From Leifsonia shinshuensis (GTDB taxonomy: Bacteria; Actinomycetota; Actinomycetes; Actinomycetales; Microbacteriaceae), in the NCBI RefSeq assembly GCF_014217625.1, contig NZ_CP043641.1, forward strand, positions 3,162,001 to 3,226,000: a stretch of DNA of 64,000 nucleotides, in the 5' to 3' direction. Shown here piece after piece: positions 33,349 through 41,734 of the stretch. Both the position numbers and the translations under genes were made by a program. The notes beneath the pieces are model-generated. The model saw nothing but the letters and a program-made list of their open reading frames with translations, was not told where the DNA came from and ran no database searches. Every line of letters starts with the position of its first letter. The stretch's first letter is position 1.

Positions 33349-34217
33349 GCGCACTCACCACGCCGCGCCGCGGACGCCGGGTCACCCGGTCGCGCCCGTT
33401 CCGTCCGACCAGGCTGATCCAGCCGATCGTCGCCATCCTGCTCGTCGTGCTCCTGCTCGGCGTGCCGTTCTGGCTCGTCGTCGTCACGGCGGGCAAGGAC
33501 CAGGCCGAGGCGCTGAACCCCAGCCTCGCCCTGCCGACCACCTGGCATCTGCTCCAGAACTTCGCGACCGTGCTCGACCAGGGCCGGATGGTGACCGCGT
33601 TCTTCGGCAGCCTCCTGATCATGGTGCCGTCGGTGTTCGGCGTGCTGCTGCTCGGGGCGATGGCCTCCTGGATCCTCGGCCGGCGGCGCAGCAAGCCGAT
33701 CGCGTTCCTGTACGCGCTCGGCATCAGCGGCATCGTCCTGCCGCCGGCGGTCGTCACGATCGTGCTCCTGCTGCGCCAGATCGGGCTCGCGGGCACGGCG
33801 GTCGGGATGATCGGCGTCTACATGGGCATGTACCTGTCGACCGTGATCTTCTTCGTCACCGGCTTCGTGCGCACCATCCCGGTGGAGCTGGAGGAGGCCG
33901 CCCGCGTCGACGGCGCCGGCCCGCTCCGGGTCTTCTTCCGGGTGATCATGCCGCTGCTCGGGCCGACGCTCGCGACGGCGACCATCCTGATCTGCCTCTA
34001 CATCTGGAACGACGTCTTCTACGCGCTGTTCGTGGTCGGCGGCCGGCTCGACACCCTGCCGCTGAACCTCTACCAGGTGGCCAGCTCCGGGCTGTACCTG
34101 CAGAACTGGCACCTGATCTTCGCGTACATCATCCTGATGAGCCTCCCGCTGCTCATCACCTTCACGGTCATGCAGCGGCGGATCATCTCCGGCATCACCA
34201 GCGGCGCGGTCAAGTGA
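33345..34217 (+). CDS. Sugar ABC transporter permease 2 (MalG-type)
   Basis: 290 residues with six helices, GTG start overlapping the previous stop. The EAA loop reads EEAARVDGAGPLRVFFRVIM. PFWLVVVTAGKDQAEA and LPTTWHLLQNF are typical MalG N-terminal segments. No ATPase gene is present in the locus, so the transporter must use a shared MsiK-type ATPase encoded elsewhere, as is common in actinobacteria. Confidence 0.9.
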   Translation: MSALTTPRRGRRVTRSRPFRPTRLIQPIVAILLVVLLLGVPFWLVVVTAGKDQAEALNPSLALPTTWHLLQNFATVLDQGRMVTAFFGSLLIMVPSVFGVLLLGAMASWILGRRRSKPIAFLYALGISGIVLPPAVVTIVLLLRQIGLAGTAVGMIGVYMGMYLSTVIFFVTGFVRTIPVELEEAARVDGAGPLRVFFRVIMPLLGPTLATATILICLYIWNDVFYALFVVGGRLDTLPLNLYQVASSGLYLQNWHLIFAYIILMSLPLLITFTVMQRRIISGITSGAVK

Positions 34218-34248
34218 GCGCGCCGAGGTTCGGGGGAGGGGCGTCGCT

Positions 34249-35274
34249 ATGCTGAGGACGATGTCGAACAACGCCCCGAAACCGCCCGTGATCAGCGACG
34301 TCGCGCGCCGGGCCGGGGTGTCCGTCCCGACCGTGTCGCGCGTGCTCAACGGCGCGGCGTACGTGTCGGAGGAGAAGCGCGCGAAGGTCATGCAGGCCAT
34401 CGAGGAGCTGGACTTCCGGCCCTCGGCCGCCGCGCGCGCCCTCGTCGCCCGGCATCCGAAGCTCATCGCCGTGATCGCGGGGAACACCTCCCGCTACGGC
34501 TACGCGGAGACCATCCGCGGCGTCGAGGAGAGCGCGCGCGCCGCCGGCTACACCGTGACCATCACCGTGGTGGAGTCGGCCGACGACGACACCGTGGCTC
34601 GGGCGGTCTCGCTCGTCCTGGACCAGCCGATCGCCGGCGTCGTGGTGCTCAAGTTCGACCCTCCCGGCGTCGCCGCGCTGCACCGGATCCCGAAGTCCAT
34701 CCCGACCGTGTCGATCTCCGGCGTCCGCGAGACGGGCGTGCCGCAGGCGGTGCTCGCCGAGGCGGACGCGGCCGAGGAGGTCGTCGACTACCTGCTCGGG
34801 CTCGGGCACGAGACCGTGCAGCACGTCCGTGTGCCCCCGTCGCGCAAGGAGGACGGCCGCACGACCGGCTGGCGCCGCGCGCTCGTCGCCCACGGGGCTC
34901 CCGTCCCGGCCCCGGTCGACGCGAGCTGGGAGCCGGAGTCCGGCCGCGAGATCGGCCGTGCCCTCGCCGCCGACCCTTCGGTGACGGCGGTCTTCTGCGG
35001 CAACGACGAGATCGCCATGGGCGTCATCCGCGGTCTGACCGAGGGCGGCAAGTCGGTCCCGGCGGACGTGAGCGTGGCCGGCTTCGACGACCACCCGCTC
35101 GCCCGCATGTGGACGCCGCCGCTGACGACGGTCGACCAGGACTTCGCGGGGCTGGGCTCGCGGGCCTACGAGCTGCTGGAGACGGTGATCAGCGGAGGCA
35201 AGGTGCGCAAGTTCTCGTCGGAGCGGCCGACCGTCGTCATCCGCGAGAGCACGGCTCCGCCGCCGAAGCGCTGA
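34249..35274 (+). CDS. LacI-family regulator of the alpha-galactoside locus
   Basis: 341 residues. HTH ISDVARRAGVSVPTVSRVLN at about 15-34, hinge FRPSAAARALVARHP, then the periplasmic-binding-like sensor domain with VFCGNDEIAMGVIRGL and VAGFDDHPLARMWTPPLTTV. GGAGGGG lies seven bases before the ATG at 34249. It follows the permease by 31 bases and is most likely the repressor of the TGATAGCGCTATCA sites at 28602-28721, with galactose or an alpha-galactoside as inducer. No matching operator is seen before its own start. Confidence 0.92.
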   Translation: MLRTMSNNAPKPPVISDVARRAGVSVPTVSRVLNGAAYVSEEKRAKVMQAIEELDFRPSAAARALVARHPKLIAVIAGNTSRYGYAETIRGVEESARAAGYTVTITVVESADDDTVARAVSLVLDQPIAGVVVLKFDPPGVAALHRIPKSIPTVSISGVRETGVPQAVLAEADAAEEVVDYLLGLGHETVQHVRVPPSRKEDGRTTGWRRALVAHGAPVPAPVDASWEPESGREIGRALAADPSVTAVFCGNDEIAMGVIRGLTEGGKSVPADVSVAGFDDHPLARMWTPPLTTVDQDFAGLGSRAYELLETVISGGKVRKFSSERPTVVIRESTAPPPKR

Positions 35275-35289
35275 GGCGCGCGGCCGGGG

Positions 35290-36075
35290 TCAGCCCGTTC
35301 GTCCGCCGAGCAGTGCGATCGCGTCCCGGTCGTCCCGGAAGCGCTGCGGCTCGTCGGCGAGCGGCGCGCTCGGGGCGTCCTCCGCTCCGTCGAGCGCGTC
35401 CGGTGCGTCGCGGGTGAGGGCCGCGAAAACCGGCGTCAGATCGTCCTGCTCGGCGCCGTCGTCCGCCACCAGCTCGAACGTCAGGCGCTCCGCCGCGGCG
35501 TTCGTGAGGCTGTCGACGAGCACCCGCGCGATCTCGTCGCGGGCGATGACCCCGTCGGCCGGCGTCCCCGACTGCTCGGTGTCGCCCTGGCGCAGCACGA
35601 TCGCGCGCTGACCCGGATCGTTGTAGTCGAACCAGCCGGGGCGCACGATCGTGTACGGATCGCCGCTCGCCCGGACCAGGCGCTCGGCTCGGCGCTTCCA
35701 CGCGGCGTACGGCGTTCCGGGGCGGGTGGTCCCGACCGCGGTCATGAGGGCGATCCGGACGCGGCGGCCGTTCAGCGCGGTGAGGACGTTGGCGAGGCCC
35801 GCATAGTCGATGTCGCGCACATCGGCCTCCCGGGTGCCCGAGCCGTGCGTGAACACGATCGCGTCCACCCCCTCCACCGCCGCCGTGAGGGTGGCCGGTC
35901 TCGTGAGGTCGCCCACGGCGAGGTCGGTCGGGCCGGGGAGGATGCGCCCGGCGCGGGAGGCGTCGCGGACGAGCGCCCGGACGTGATGCCCGCGCCGCTG
36001 CGCTTCGGCCACGACCAGCCGGCCGATACTGCCGGTCGCGCCGACGACGAGGACGGTGAGCGGTTTGTCGGTCAT
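35290..36075 (-). CDS. NAD(P)-binding SDR-like protein (NmrA/atypical SDR)
   Basis: 261 residues. N-terminal Rossmann motif VLVVGATGSIGRLVVAEAQR (8-27) with GATGxIG, followed by ALVRDASRA and a DAIVFTHGSG strand. The SDR Tyr/Lys pair appears as YAAWKRRAERL. Atypical SDRs of this type act as oxidoreductases or redox sensors. The ATG overlaps the stop of the small upstream gene (ATGA). It belongs to a minus-strand unit with the XRE regulator and cupin genes, suggesting a redox response. Confidence 0.85.
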   Translation of the reverse strand: MTDKPLTVLVVGATGSIGRLVVAEAQRRGHHVRALVRDASRAGRILPGPTDLAVGDLTRPATLTAAVEGVDAIVFTHGSGTREADVRDIDYAGLANVLTALNGRRVRIALMTAVGTTRPGTPYAAWKRRAERLVRASGDPYTIVRPGWFDYNDPGQRAIVLRQGDTEQSGTPADGVIARDEIARVLVDSLTNAAAERLTFELVADDGAEQDDLTPVFAALTRDAPDALDGAEDAPSAPLADEPQRFRDDRDAIALLGGRTG

Positions 36076-36341
36076 CGCTTCTCCCTCTTACGGGGCTGCG
36101 CCTCAGCGGAGTCCAGGCCGGCGGCCGGCCGTCGGAACAGCCGCCACAGCGGCGCCGCTCCGACGAAACCGGGCGACGCGCGGAGGGCGGCCTCCACCCG
36201 CAGGAGGGTGTCCTCGTCCTCGGGCAGTGCGGCGATCGTGCGCCGCACCTCCCGCGCGAACCGCCTGCTCTCGCGCTTCCCGGCCGTGCCTTCCGTCAGG
36301 ATCGCCCCCCGTACTCGGCGTCGGTCACGTGCTCGCCCCAC
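36072..36341 (-). CDS. Small basic hypothetical protein of the cupin/SDR operon
   Basis: The frame ends in the ATGA overlap with the SDR gene. The visible core is REVRRTIAALPEDEDTLLRV, then EAALRASPGFVGAAPLWRLF, and a basic tail. The start is unclear: GTG at 36341 gives 89 residues overlapping the cupin gene by 46 bases, while GTG at 36248 gives 58 residues after a GGGAG. No domain recognised. The tight coupling supports that the frame is translated. Confidence 0.5.
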   Translation of the reverse strand: MGRARDRRRVRGAILTEGTAGKRESRRFAREVRRTIAALPEDEDTLLRVEAALRASPGFVGAAPLWRLFRRPAAGLDSAEAQPRKREKR

Positions 36342-36703
36342 TCGGTCTCCGGGCCGTCCTGGCCCTCGCCGAGCGACTCCCACATCGCCAGGTGCTCCAT
36401 GAAGTGTTCCGGGTCGGCGCCGTGCCAGTGCCACTCTCCGGGCGGCGTGTGGACGGTCTGGCCGGGCCGGACCTCCAGGATCTCGCCGCCGCGCGACTGC
36501 ATGAGGGCGACGCCCTGCGTCACGTGGAGGGTCTGGCCGTTCGCGTGCCGGTGCCAGGCGGTGCGGGAGCCCGGCGCGAAGCGGACGAGGTTGACCCGCA
36601 GCCGCGAGGGGGCGGAGCCTGCTGCGATGACGTCGAAGTGGACGGTCCCGGTGAAGAGGTCGGCGGGGCCGGCGGTGGTGGGGGAGTTGGGAAGAAGTTC
36701 CAC
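36296..36703 (-). CDS. Cupin-domain protein
   Basis: 135 residues. Cupin motif 1 is GSRTAWHRHANGQTLHVTQG, giving two metal-binding His, and motif 2 is PGQTVHTPPGEWHWHGA with the third His. Small stand-alone cupins of this form (AraC_binding/cupin_2) include quercetinase-like and carboxymuconolactone-associated proteins. No substrate can be assigned. It lies seven bases after the XRE regulator gene and is cotranscribed with it. Confidence 0.88.
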   Translation of the reverse strand: MELLPNSPTTAGPADLFTGTVHFDVIAAGSAPSRLRVNLVRFAPGSRTAWHRHANGQTLHVTQGVALMQSRGGEILEVRPGQTVHTPPGEWHWHGADPEHFMEHLAMWESLGEGQDGPETEWGEHVTDAEYGGRS

Positions 36704-36710
36704 GGGTCTC

Positions 36711-37649
36711 CTAGTCGTTGACGGGGATGTCGGGGTGGTCGGCGGGTTCGGCCGCGCGCTGGGCGGCCTCCCGCTGAGTCGCCGCCCAGCTCGCGAGCAG
36801 CTTCAGCGCGTCCTCCGACGGCGTGCCGGGGTCGGCCGTGTACACGTTGATGCGGAGGCCGGGCTCGCCGGGCAGTTCGAAGGCCTCGAACGCGAGGTCC
36901 AGGTCGCCGACGATCGGGTGGTGCACGCGCTTGCGTCCCGTGCGGTGGTACTTGACGTCGTGCCGCGCCCAGCGGGTGCGGAACTCCTCGCTGCGGGTGG
37001 ACAGCTCCCCGATGAGGTCGGTGAGGTCCTTGTCGTACGGGTTGCGTCCCGCGGCCGAGCGGAGGATCGCGACCATGTCGTCCGCGGCCTGCTCCCAGTT
37101 CGCGTAGAACTGGCGCGACTTCGGGTTGAGGAAGGTGAAGCGCGACGCGTTCGGCGGCTGCACCTTCTCCGCCATGAGGTCGAGGTACAGCGCCCGGCCG
37201 AGCTCGTTGGCGGCGAGCACGTCGCCGCGGTCGTTGCGGACCCACGCCGGTGCGCCGACGATCGCGTCGATGACGCGCTGCAGGCTGGGCCGCACGGTCT
37301 GCGGGCTGCGCCGGCGGCGGATGCGCGGCGCGACATCCGCGGCCCGCGCCAGGTCGTACAGGTGGGCGGTCTCCGCCTCATCCAGCTGCAACGCGCGGGC
37401 GAGCGCCTCCAGGACGCTGTCGGACGCGCCGGACAGGTTCCCCCGCTCCAGCCGCGTGTAGTAGTCGACGCTCACGCCGGCGAGCATCGCGACCTCCTCG
37501 CGGCGCAGCCCGCTGACCCGGCGGTTGCCGCCGTACGCGGGCAGCCCGGCCTGCTCGGGGGTGAGCCGGGAGCGTCGGGAGGTGAGGAACTCGCGCACGT
37601 CGTCGCTGTTCGTCGTGCCCCGATGGTCGGTCTGGCCGGGATCGCTCAT
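36711..37649 (-). CDS. XRE-family regulator with MmyB-like sensor domain
   Basis: 312 residues. N-terminal XRE HTH at about 18-85 (RREEVAMLAGVSVDYYTRLE) and a C-terminal MmyB-like ligand-binding domain (about 100-290, with GRALYLDLM, ANWEQAADDMVAILR and HHPIVGDLDLAFEAFELPG). Members of this family in actinobacteria are often divergent from a reductase gene. Here the divergent gene is the aldo/keto reductase at 37736, with 86 bases between. It probably controls both that gene and its own downstream cupin/SDR unit. Confidence 0.9.
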   Translation of the reverse strand: MSDPGQTDHRGTTNSDDVREFLTSRRSRLTPEQAGLPAYGGNRRVSGLRREEVAMLAGVSVDYYTRLERGNLSGASDSVLEALARALQLDEAETAHLYDLARAADVAPRIRRRRSPQTVRPSLQRVIDAIVGAPAWVRNDRGDVLAANELGRALYLDLMAEKVQPPNASRFTFLNPKSRQFYANWEQAADDMVAILRSAAGRNPYDKDLTDLIGELSTRSEEFRTRWARHDVKYHRTGRKRVHHPIVGDLDLAFEAFELPGEPGLRINVYTADPGTPSEDALKLLASWAATQREAAQRAAEPADHPDIPVND

Positions 37650-37735
37650 ACCTCGACGCTACGCCGAGTGGGCGAGCCGAGGGAGGCACTGCCATGACCT
37701 CCCGGCCCCTGGTGGCTGCGCCTACCGTGGTGCCC

Positions 37736-38623
37736 ATGACCATCGAACTGACCCTTAACAACGGCGTCACGATGCCCGCGCTCGGGCTCGGCGTCTTCCA
37801 GAGCCCGCCCGAGGAGACCACCCAGGCCGTGGAGGCAGCCCTCGCGACCGGCTACCGGCACATCGACACCGCGGCCGCATACGGCAACGAGCGGGAGGTC
37901 GGGGAGGGCCTCCGCCGCTCCGGCCTGGACCGCGACGAGGTCTTCGTGGAGACGAAGGTGTGGGTGTCCGACTACGGCTACGACCAGACGCTGCACGCGT
38001 GGGAGAAGGCGGCAGGCAAACTCGGCCTCGAGCAGCTCGACCTCCTCATCCTCCACCAGCCCGCGACGGACCGCTTCGACCAGACCATCGCCGCCTACCG
38101 GGGGCTGGAGACCCTGCTCGCGGACGGCCGCGTCCGCGCGATCGGCGTCAGCAACTTCATGCCGGACCACCTGGACCGGCTGCTGGCCTCGACCAGCGTC
38201 GTCCCCGCGGTCAACCAGGTGGAGCTTCACCCGTACTTCACCCAGCCGGCGGTGCAGGCCGCGGACGCCGCGCACGGCATCGTCACCCAGGCCTGGTCGC
38301 CCATCGGCGGCATCACCTTCTACCCGGGCTGGGGCGAGCAGCGCCGCAACGTGATGGAAGACCCGGTGCTGGCGGACCTCGCCGCCGCCCACGGCAAGAG
38401 CCCGGCCCAGATCATGCTCCGCTGGCACCTCCAGCAGGGCCGCTCGGCCATCCCGAAGTCGGTGAACCCAGGCCGCATCGCCGAGAACTTCGACGTGTTC
38501 GACTTCTCGCTGAGCGACGAGGAGCTGGCCCGCATCGACGCGCTCGACGCGGGAGTGCGCAACGGCCCGGACCCGGACGTGCCCCGCCCGGAGCGGTTCG
38601 CGATGGTGATCCCGGAGGCGTGA
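37736..38623 (+). CDS. Aldo/keto reductase (AKR5-like)
   Basis: 295 residues. The catalytic tetrad is visible: Asp and Tyr in HIDTAAAYGNEREVG, Lys in VFVETKVW and His in LDLLILHQP. GVSNFMPDHLDRL and the C-terminal IPKSVNPGRIAENF NADPH-binding segment complete the family pattern. It reduces aldehydes or ketones with NADPH; 2,5-diketogluconate reductase-like enzymes are the nearest group by pattern. I chose the ATG at 37736 because the upstream in-frame sequence is not AKR-like. Confidence 0.92.
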   Translation: MTIELTLNNGVTMPALGLGVFQSPPEETTQAVEAALATGYRHIDTAAAYGNEREVGEGLRRSGLDRDEVFVETKVWVSDYGYDQTLHAWEKAAGKLGLEQLDLLILHQPATDRFDQTIAAYRGLETLLADGRVRAIGVSNFMPDHLDRLLASTSVVPAVNQVELHPYFTQPAVQAADAAHGIVTQAWSPIGGITFYPGWGEQRRNVMEDPVLADLAAAHGKSPAQIMLRWHLQQGRSAIPKSVNPGRIAENFDVFDFSLSDEELARIDALDAGVRNGPDPDVPRPERFAMVIPEA

Positions 38624-38669
38624 GTGGCGAGCGGCGACGCGCGAGTGCGCGCGGGGCTAGGCTCGCGGA

Positions 38670-39272
38670 GTGACCCAGGGGGACGAGCCCAGGCCGGACG
38701 CCGCTGACGACCGCCCGCCGCTCACGGTGCCGCCAGGCGTGCCTCTGCGGGTGTGGGACTGGCTGCTCCTCCCTGTACTTCTGGTAGCAGGTGTGTCGTT
38801 GGTCGTCTGGCTGTATCCGGCGTCCTGGCTGAAGGGCTACTTCGCTTTCGCGGGCGTGCTCGTACTCGCTGCCGCGGTGGTTCAAGCCGTCAACGGCTAC
38901 CGCGTGTACGTCGGATGGTCGGAAACGGACATCCTGCGGTATCGCCGTTCCGTTACGTCGACCATCGCCGCCGTCGCCGTCTTCTGCTTGTTCGGCACCT
39001 ACGGCGTCTTCGCGTTCGTCGCGTTGGGGTACCGGCTCGCCGCTGACCCCGCCGAGTCGCTGCGGCGTGCTCGCGCCGCCCTCTCGGGCCGCATGTGGAT
39101 CCGCCTCACGGTCGCCGCGGGTATCGTGACCGCGGTGGTGACCGTCGCTCGCCCTCTCGCTTCGGCGATGGGTGGTCTGATCGGTGTCCTCGGCCTCGCG
39201 CTGGCGGTGCTCGCGCCGATTATCGCCGGCTTCGCGTACCGCTCGCGGCCCGAGGGCCACCGGTTCTTCTGA
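38670..39272 (+). CDS. Membrane protein of unknown function
   Basis: 200 residues from a GTG. A Pro/Asp-rich cytoplasmic start (1-28) precedes about five helices, the first two at about 30-50 and 56-75. Between them are the soluble turns YRVYVGWSETDILRYRRS and YRLAADPAESLRRARAALSG. No known motif. Base composition is slightly lower in G+C than its neighbours. It is a single gene between the aldo/keto reductase and a convergent secreted-protein gene. Confidence 0.65.
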   Translation: MTQGDEPRPDAADDRPPLTVPPGVPLRVWDWLLLPVLLVAGVSLVVWLYPASWLKGYFAFAGVLVLAAAVVQAVNGYRVYVGWSETDILRYRRSVTSTIAAVAVFCLFGTYGVFAFVALGYRLAADPAESLRRARAALSGRMWIRLTVAAGIVTAVVTVARPLASAMGGLIGVLGLALAVLAPIIAGFAYRSRPEGHRFF

Positions 39273-39344
39273 CCGATCGCGGCGCGCCCGAAGGCCGTCA
39301 CCCTCCCGAGCAACGACCCCCGTGCACCCCGCGCCGCAACCTCC

Positions 39345-40127
39345 TTAGACGAGCACCGCACACTCCCCGACGGCCTTCCGCGCCGCATTCGGCGCGGCCC
39401 CCGAGTCGCCGAGCTGCGCCGCGGGCGTGTTGCCGCTGCAACTCAGCACCCCGCCGACCGTGTTCGCCCCGACCTCGGTCGAGTCGAGGCCCTGGAAGAC
39501 CTGGTCCGGTGTTCCCGGGAAGTTGGCGTTCAGCGGGTTCGCGTACATGTTCGCGATCGTCATGTTGCCGCCGACCGTGTTGCGCAGCACGCCGAACCAG
39601 CAGCCCGCCCAATTGCTGAACGTCATGTTGCCCGCGATGTGGCTGTCCTTCACCATCGTGTCGTTGCCGAAGCTCGTGTCCGGATCGGGGTCGGTGCAGT
39701 TCCGGCCGGAGCCGCCGCCCTGGACGGTGAGGTTCTTGCCGACCTGGCTGAAGAACATGTAGAGCGCGTGCGCGTTCGACGCGCTGACGTTGCCGCCGAC
39801 ATGCGTGCCGTAGGCGAACAGGATCGCGCCGGAGCCGACGCTGAGGTTGCCGCCGATCGACGCGCCGGAGAGCTGGAGGCCGGCCCCGGGGTCGACGGTG
39901 ACGTTGCCGCTGATGGCGACGCTGGGGTCGAGCCCGCAGAAGCCGGCGATCTCGACGTTCTTGTAGCTGCCGGGCGGCAGGGTCGCCGGGGCCTGGACGG
40001 AGCCGCCCGAACAGGTCGTGCTCCCGGGGGTCGCCGCCTGGGCGCCGGCGCCGACGGCCAGCATGAAGCCGGTCGTGGTCGCGAGTGCGACTGCGAGGGT
40101 GAGCAGTCGTCGTGGTGTGGTGCGCAT
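39345..40127 (-). CDS. Secreted repetitive beta-solenoid-like protein
   Basis: 260 residues with AAGGAG five bases before the ATG at 40127. Signal peptide 1-31 (RRLLTLAVALATTTGFMLAV to AQAATPG). The mature part is built of short Asn/Gly/Val repeats such as VEIAGFCGLDPSVAISGNVT, SIGGNLSVGSG and HVGGNVSASNA, each about 20 residues, as in a right-handed beta-helix. Six to seven cysteines are present. Similar secreted proteins are common in actinobacteria with no known role; surface structure or polysaccharide binding is possible. Confidence 0.75.
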   Translation of the reverse strand: MRTTPRRLLTLAVALATTTGFMLAVGAGAQAATPGSTTCSGGSVQAPATLPPGSYKNVEIAGFCGLDPSVAISGNVTVDPGAGLQLSGASIGGNLSVGSGAILFAYGTHVGGNVSASNAHALYMFFSQVGKNLTVQGGGSGRNCTDPDPDTSFGNDTMVKDSHIAGNMTFSNWAGCWFGVLRNTVGGNMTIANMYANPLNANFPGTPDQVFQGLDSTEVGANTVGGVLSCSGNTPAAQLGDSGAAPNAARKAVGECAVLV

Positions 40128-40271
40128 GCCTACTCCTTCGTCACGCATCGGTGCATGCAGGAGCCGGTCTGCTCCGGCATGAGGAATGCTCAGGTAATCG
40201 TTCACCCGCGTGACGAGGATGCACAAGGGCAATCATTGACAGGACATAACGACAAAGACGACAATCAGAGG

Positions 40272-41294
40272 ATGAACGACACCCGCCCGCGGCTCGGCCT
40301 CTACGACGCGATCCTCCACGACCGACCGCTTCCGGAGGCGATCGAGGTCGTGGCCGGGCTCGGGCTCGCCGGGCTGGAGCTGAACACCGGAGGGTTCCTC
40401 CCCGCTGTCCACGTTCCGGCCTTCGACGACATCCTCACCGGCGACGCCGCACGCGACGACTTCCTCGCGCAGTTCGACGGCACCGGCGTGGAGATCGCCG
40501 GGCTCAACTGCAACGGCAATCCGCTGCACCCGAACCCGGCGATCGGCGAGGCGCACGCCGACGACGTCCGCCGGTCGATCGCGCTCGCCGCGCGCCTGCG
40601 CCAGACGCGGGTCGTGACGATGTCCGGCCTTCCCGGCGGCGAGCCCGGCGCGACCCGCACGAACTGGATCGTGAACGCCTGGAACTCCGCCGCGCTCGAC
40701 GTCCTCGACTACCAGTGGGACATCGCGGCCCGCTTCTGGCGCGAGATCGACCGGTTCGCCGCCGACCACGGCGTGAAGGTCGCCCTCGAACTGCACCCGC
40801 AGAACCTGGTCTTCAACGCGGCCGACGTGCACAAGCTGATCGAGCTCACCGGCGCGACGCACGTCGGGGTCGAGCTCGACGCCTCCCACCTGTTCTGGCA
40901 GCAGATGGATCCGGTCGCGGTCGTGCGGCACCTCGGCCCGCTGGTGTTCCACGCGGCGGCCAAGGATGTCCGGATCAACCCGGCCGCCGCCCTCAACGGC
41001 GTGCTCGACAACGGCTTCCGCCGCCTCCGGCCGGACGAGCCGCGCACCAACCTCGGCGGCGACGAGTGGGTCAACGAGTGGCCGAAGGAGTCCTCGTGGG
41101 ACTTCGTGGCGCTCGGCAAAGGTCACGATGCGGGCTACTGGGCGACGTTCCTCAGCGCCCTCCGTGAGGTCGACCCCGACATCTGGGTCAACATCGAGCA
41201 CGAGGACACCGAGTTGGGCCGCATCGAGGGCATCGCCGCAGCAGCGGACGTGCTGAAGGAGGCGGACGAGCGGTCGAGGAGCGCCTCCGCCTGA
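40272..41294 (+). CDS. Sugar phosphate isomerase/epimerase-like TIM-barrel protein
   Basis: 340 residues of the AP_endonuc_2 (xylose-isomerase-like) fold. LGLYDAILHDRPLPEAIEVV opens the barrel. Metal ligands are expected in GLNCNGNPLHPN, VALELHPQNLVF (Glu), HVGVELDASHLFW (Glu/Asp/His), VFHAAAKDV and NIEHEDTELG (Glu, His). It probably isomerises or epimerises a sugar or polyol derivative. The alditol-oxidase-like gene lies 0.4 kb downstream, so a polyol pathway is plausible. AGAGG precedes the ATG. Confidence 0.88.
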   Translation: MNDTRPRLGLYDAILHDRPLPEAIEVVAGLGLAGLELNTGGFLPAVHVPAFDDILTGDAARDDFLAQFDGTGVEIAGLNCNGNPLHPNPAIGEAHADDVRRSIALAARLRQTRVVTMSGLPGGEPGATRTNWIVNAWNSAALDVLDYQWDIAARFWREIDRFAADHGVKVALELHPQNLVFNAADVHKLIELTGATHVGVELDASHLFWQQMDPVAVVRHLGPLVFHAAAKDVRINPAAALNGVLDNGFRRLRPDEPRTNLGGDEWVNEWPKESSWDFVALGKGHDAGYWATFLSALREVDPDIWVNIEHEDTELGRIEGIAAAADVLKEADERSRSASA

Positions 41295-41335
41295 GCCCTC
41301 GACGCCCACCGGCCCCCGGTCTACACTCGGGTCTC

Positions 41336-41734
41336 GTGTTCAGGAAGCACTGCTCCTCCCCGGACGAGGAAGCCGTCGAGCGCTACGAGTTCGTGCTCGC
41401 GACCGGCCAGCAGGACCAGCTCCTCCAGGTCCACACCGAGGCGTTCGCCGCGCTGACCGACGAGCAGCGCGCCGACCTCCGCACTCGGCTCGCTGCGAAC
41501 GTGGACGAGGCCGACCGCCCGGTCGACGACCGTCCCGAATCCCTCGCCCGCGTCGCCACCGACGTGGAGGTCACCCGGCCAGGAAGCCTCGAACGGGTGC
41601 TCGGCCCGCTACTGCCGGCCATCGCGGCCTCCGTGATGGCGTCGCCGGTCGCGATCGCGCTGTTCCCTTACGGCTACGCCGGCTCCGGCAGTGTGTGGCA
41701 GGACGACGCCGACGACGACAGCCCGCTGCTGTGA
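41336..41734 (+). CDS. Hypothetical protein coupled to the alditol oxidase gene
   Basis: 132 residues from a GTG. The N-terminal half is acidic and helical (EEAVERYEFVLATGQQDQLL, LTDEQRADLRTRLAAN). The C-terminal half has one hydrophobic segment (about 92-112, LLPAIAASVMASPVAIALFP) and an Asp-rich tail, WQDDADDDSPLL. Its stop overlaps the GTG of the FAD enzyme gene. This family is seen in actinobacteria without a function. A membrane-tethered accessory role is only a guess. Confidence 0.65.
   Translation: MFRKHCSSPDEEAVERYEFVLATGQQDQLLQVHTEAFAALTDEQRADLRTRLAANVDEADRPVDDRPESLARVATDVEVTRPGSLERVLGPLLPAIAASVMASPVAIALFPYGYAGSGSVWQDDADDDSPLL

Noticed and set aside
36299..36434. Extension of the small cupin-operon protein to the ATG at 36434
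   Set aside because: The added residues are an Arg/Gly/Pro-rich out-of-frame reading of the cupin gene.
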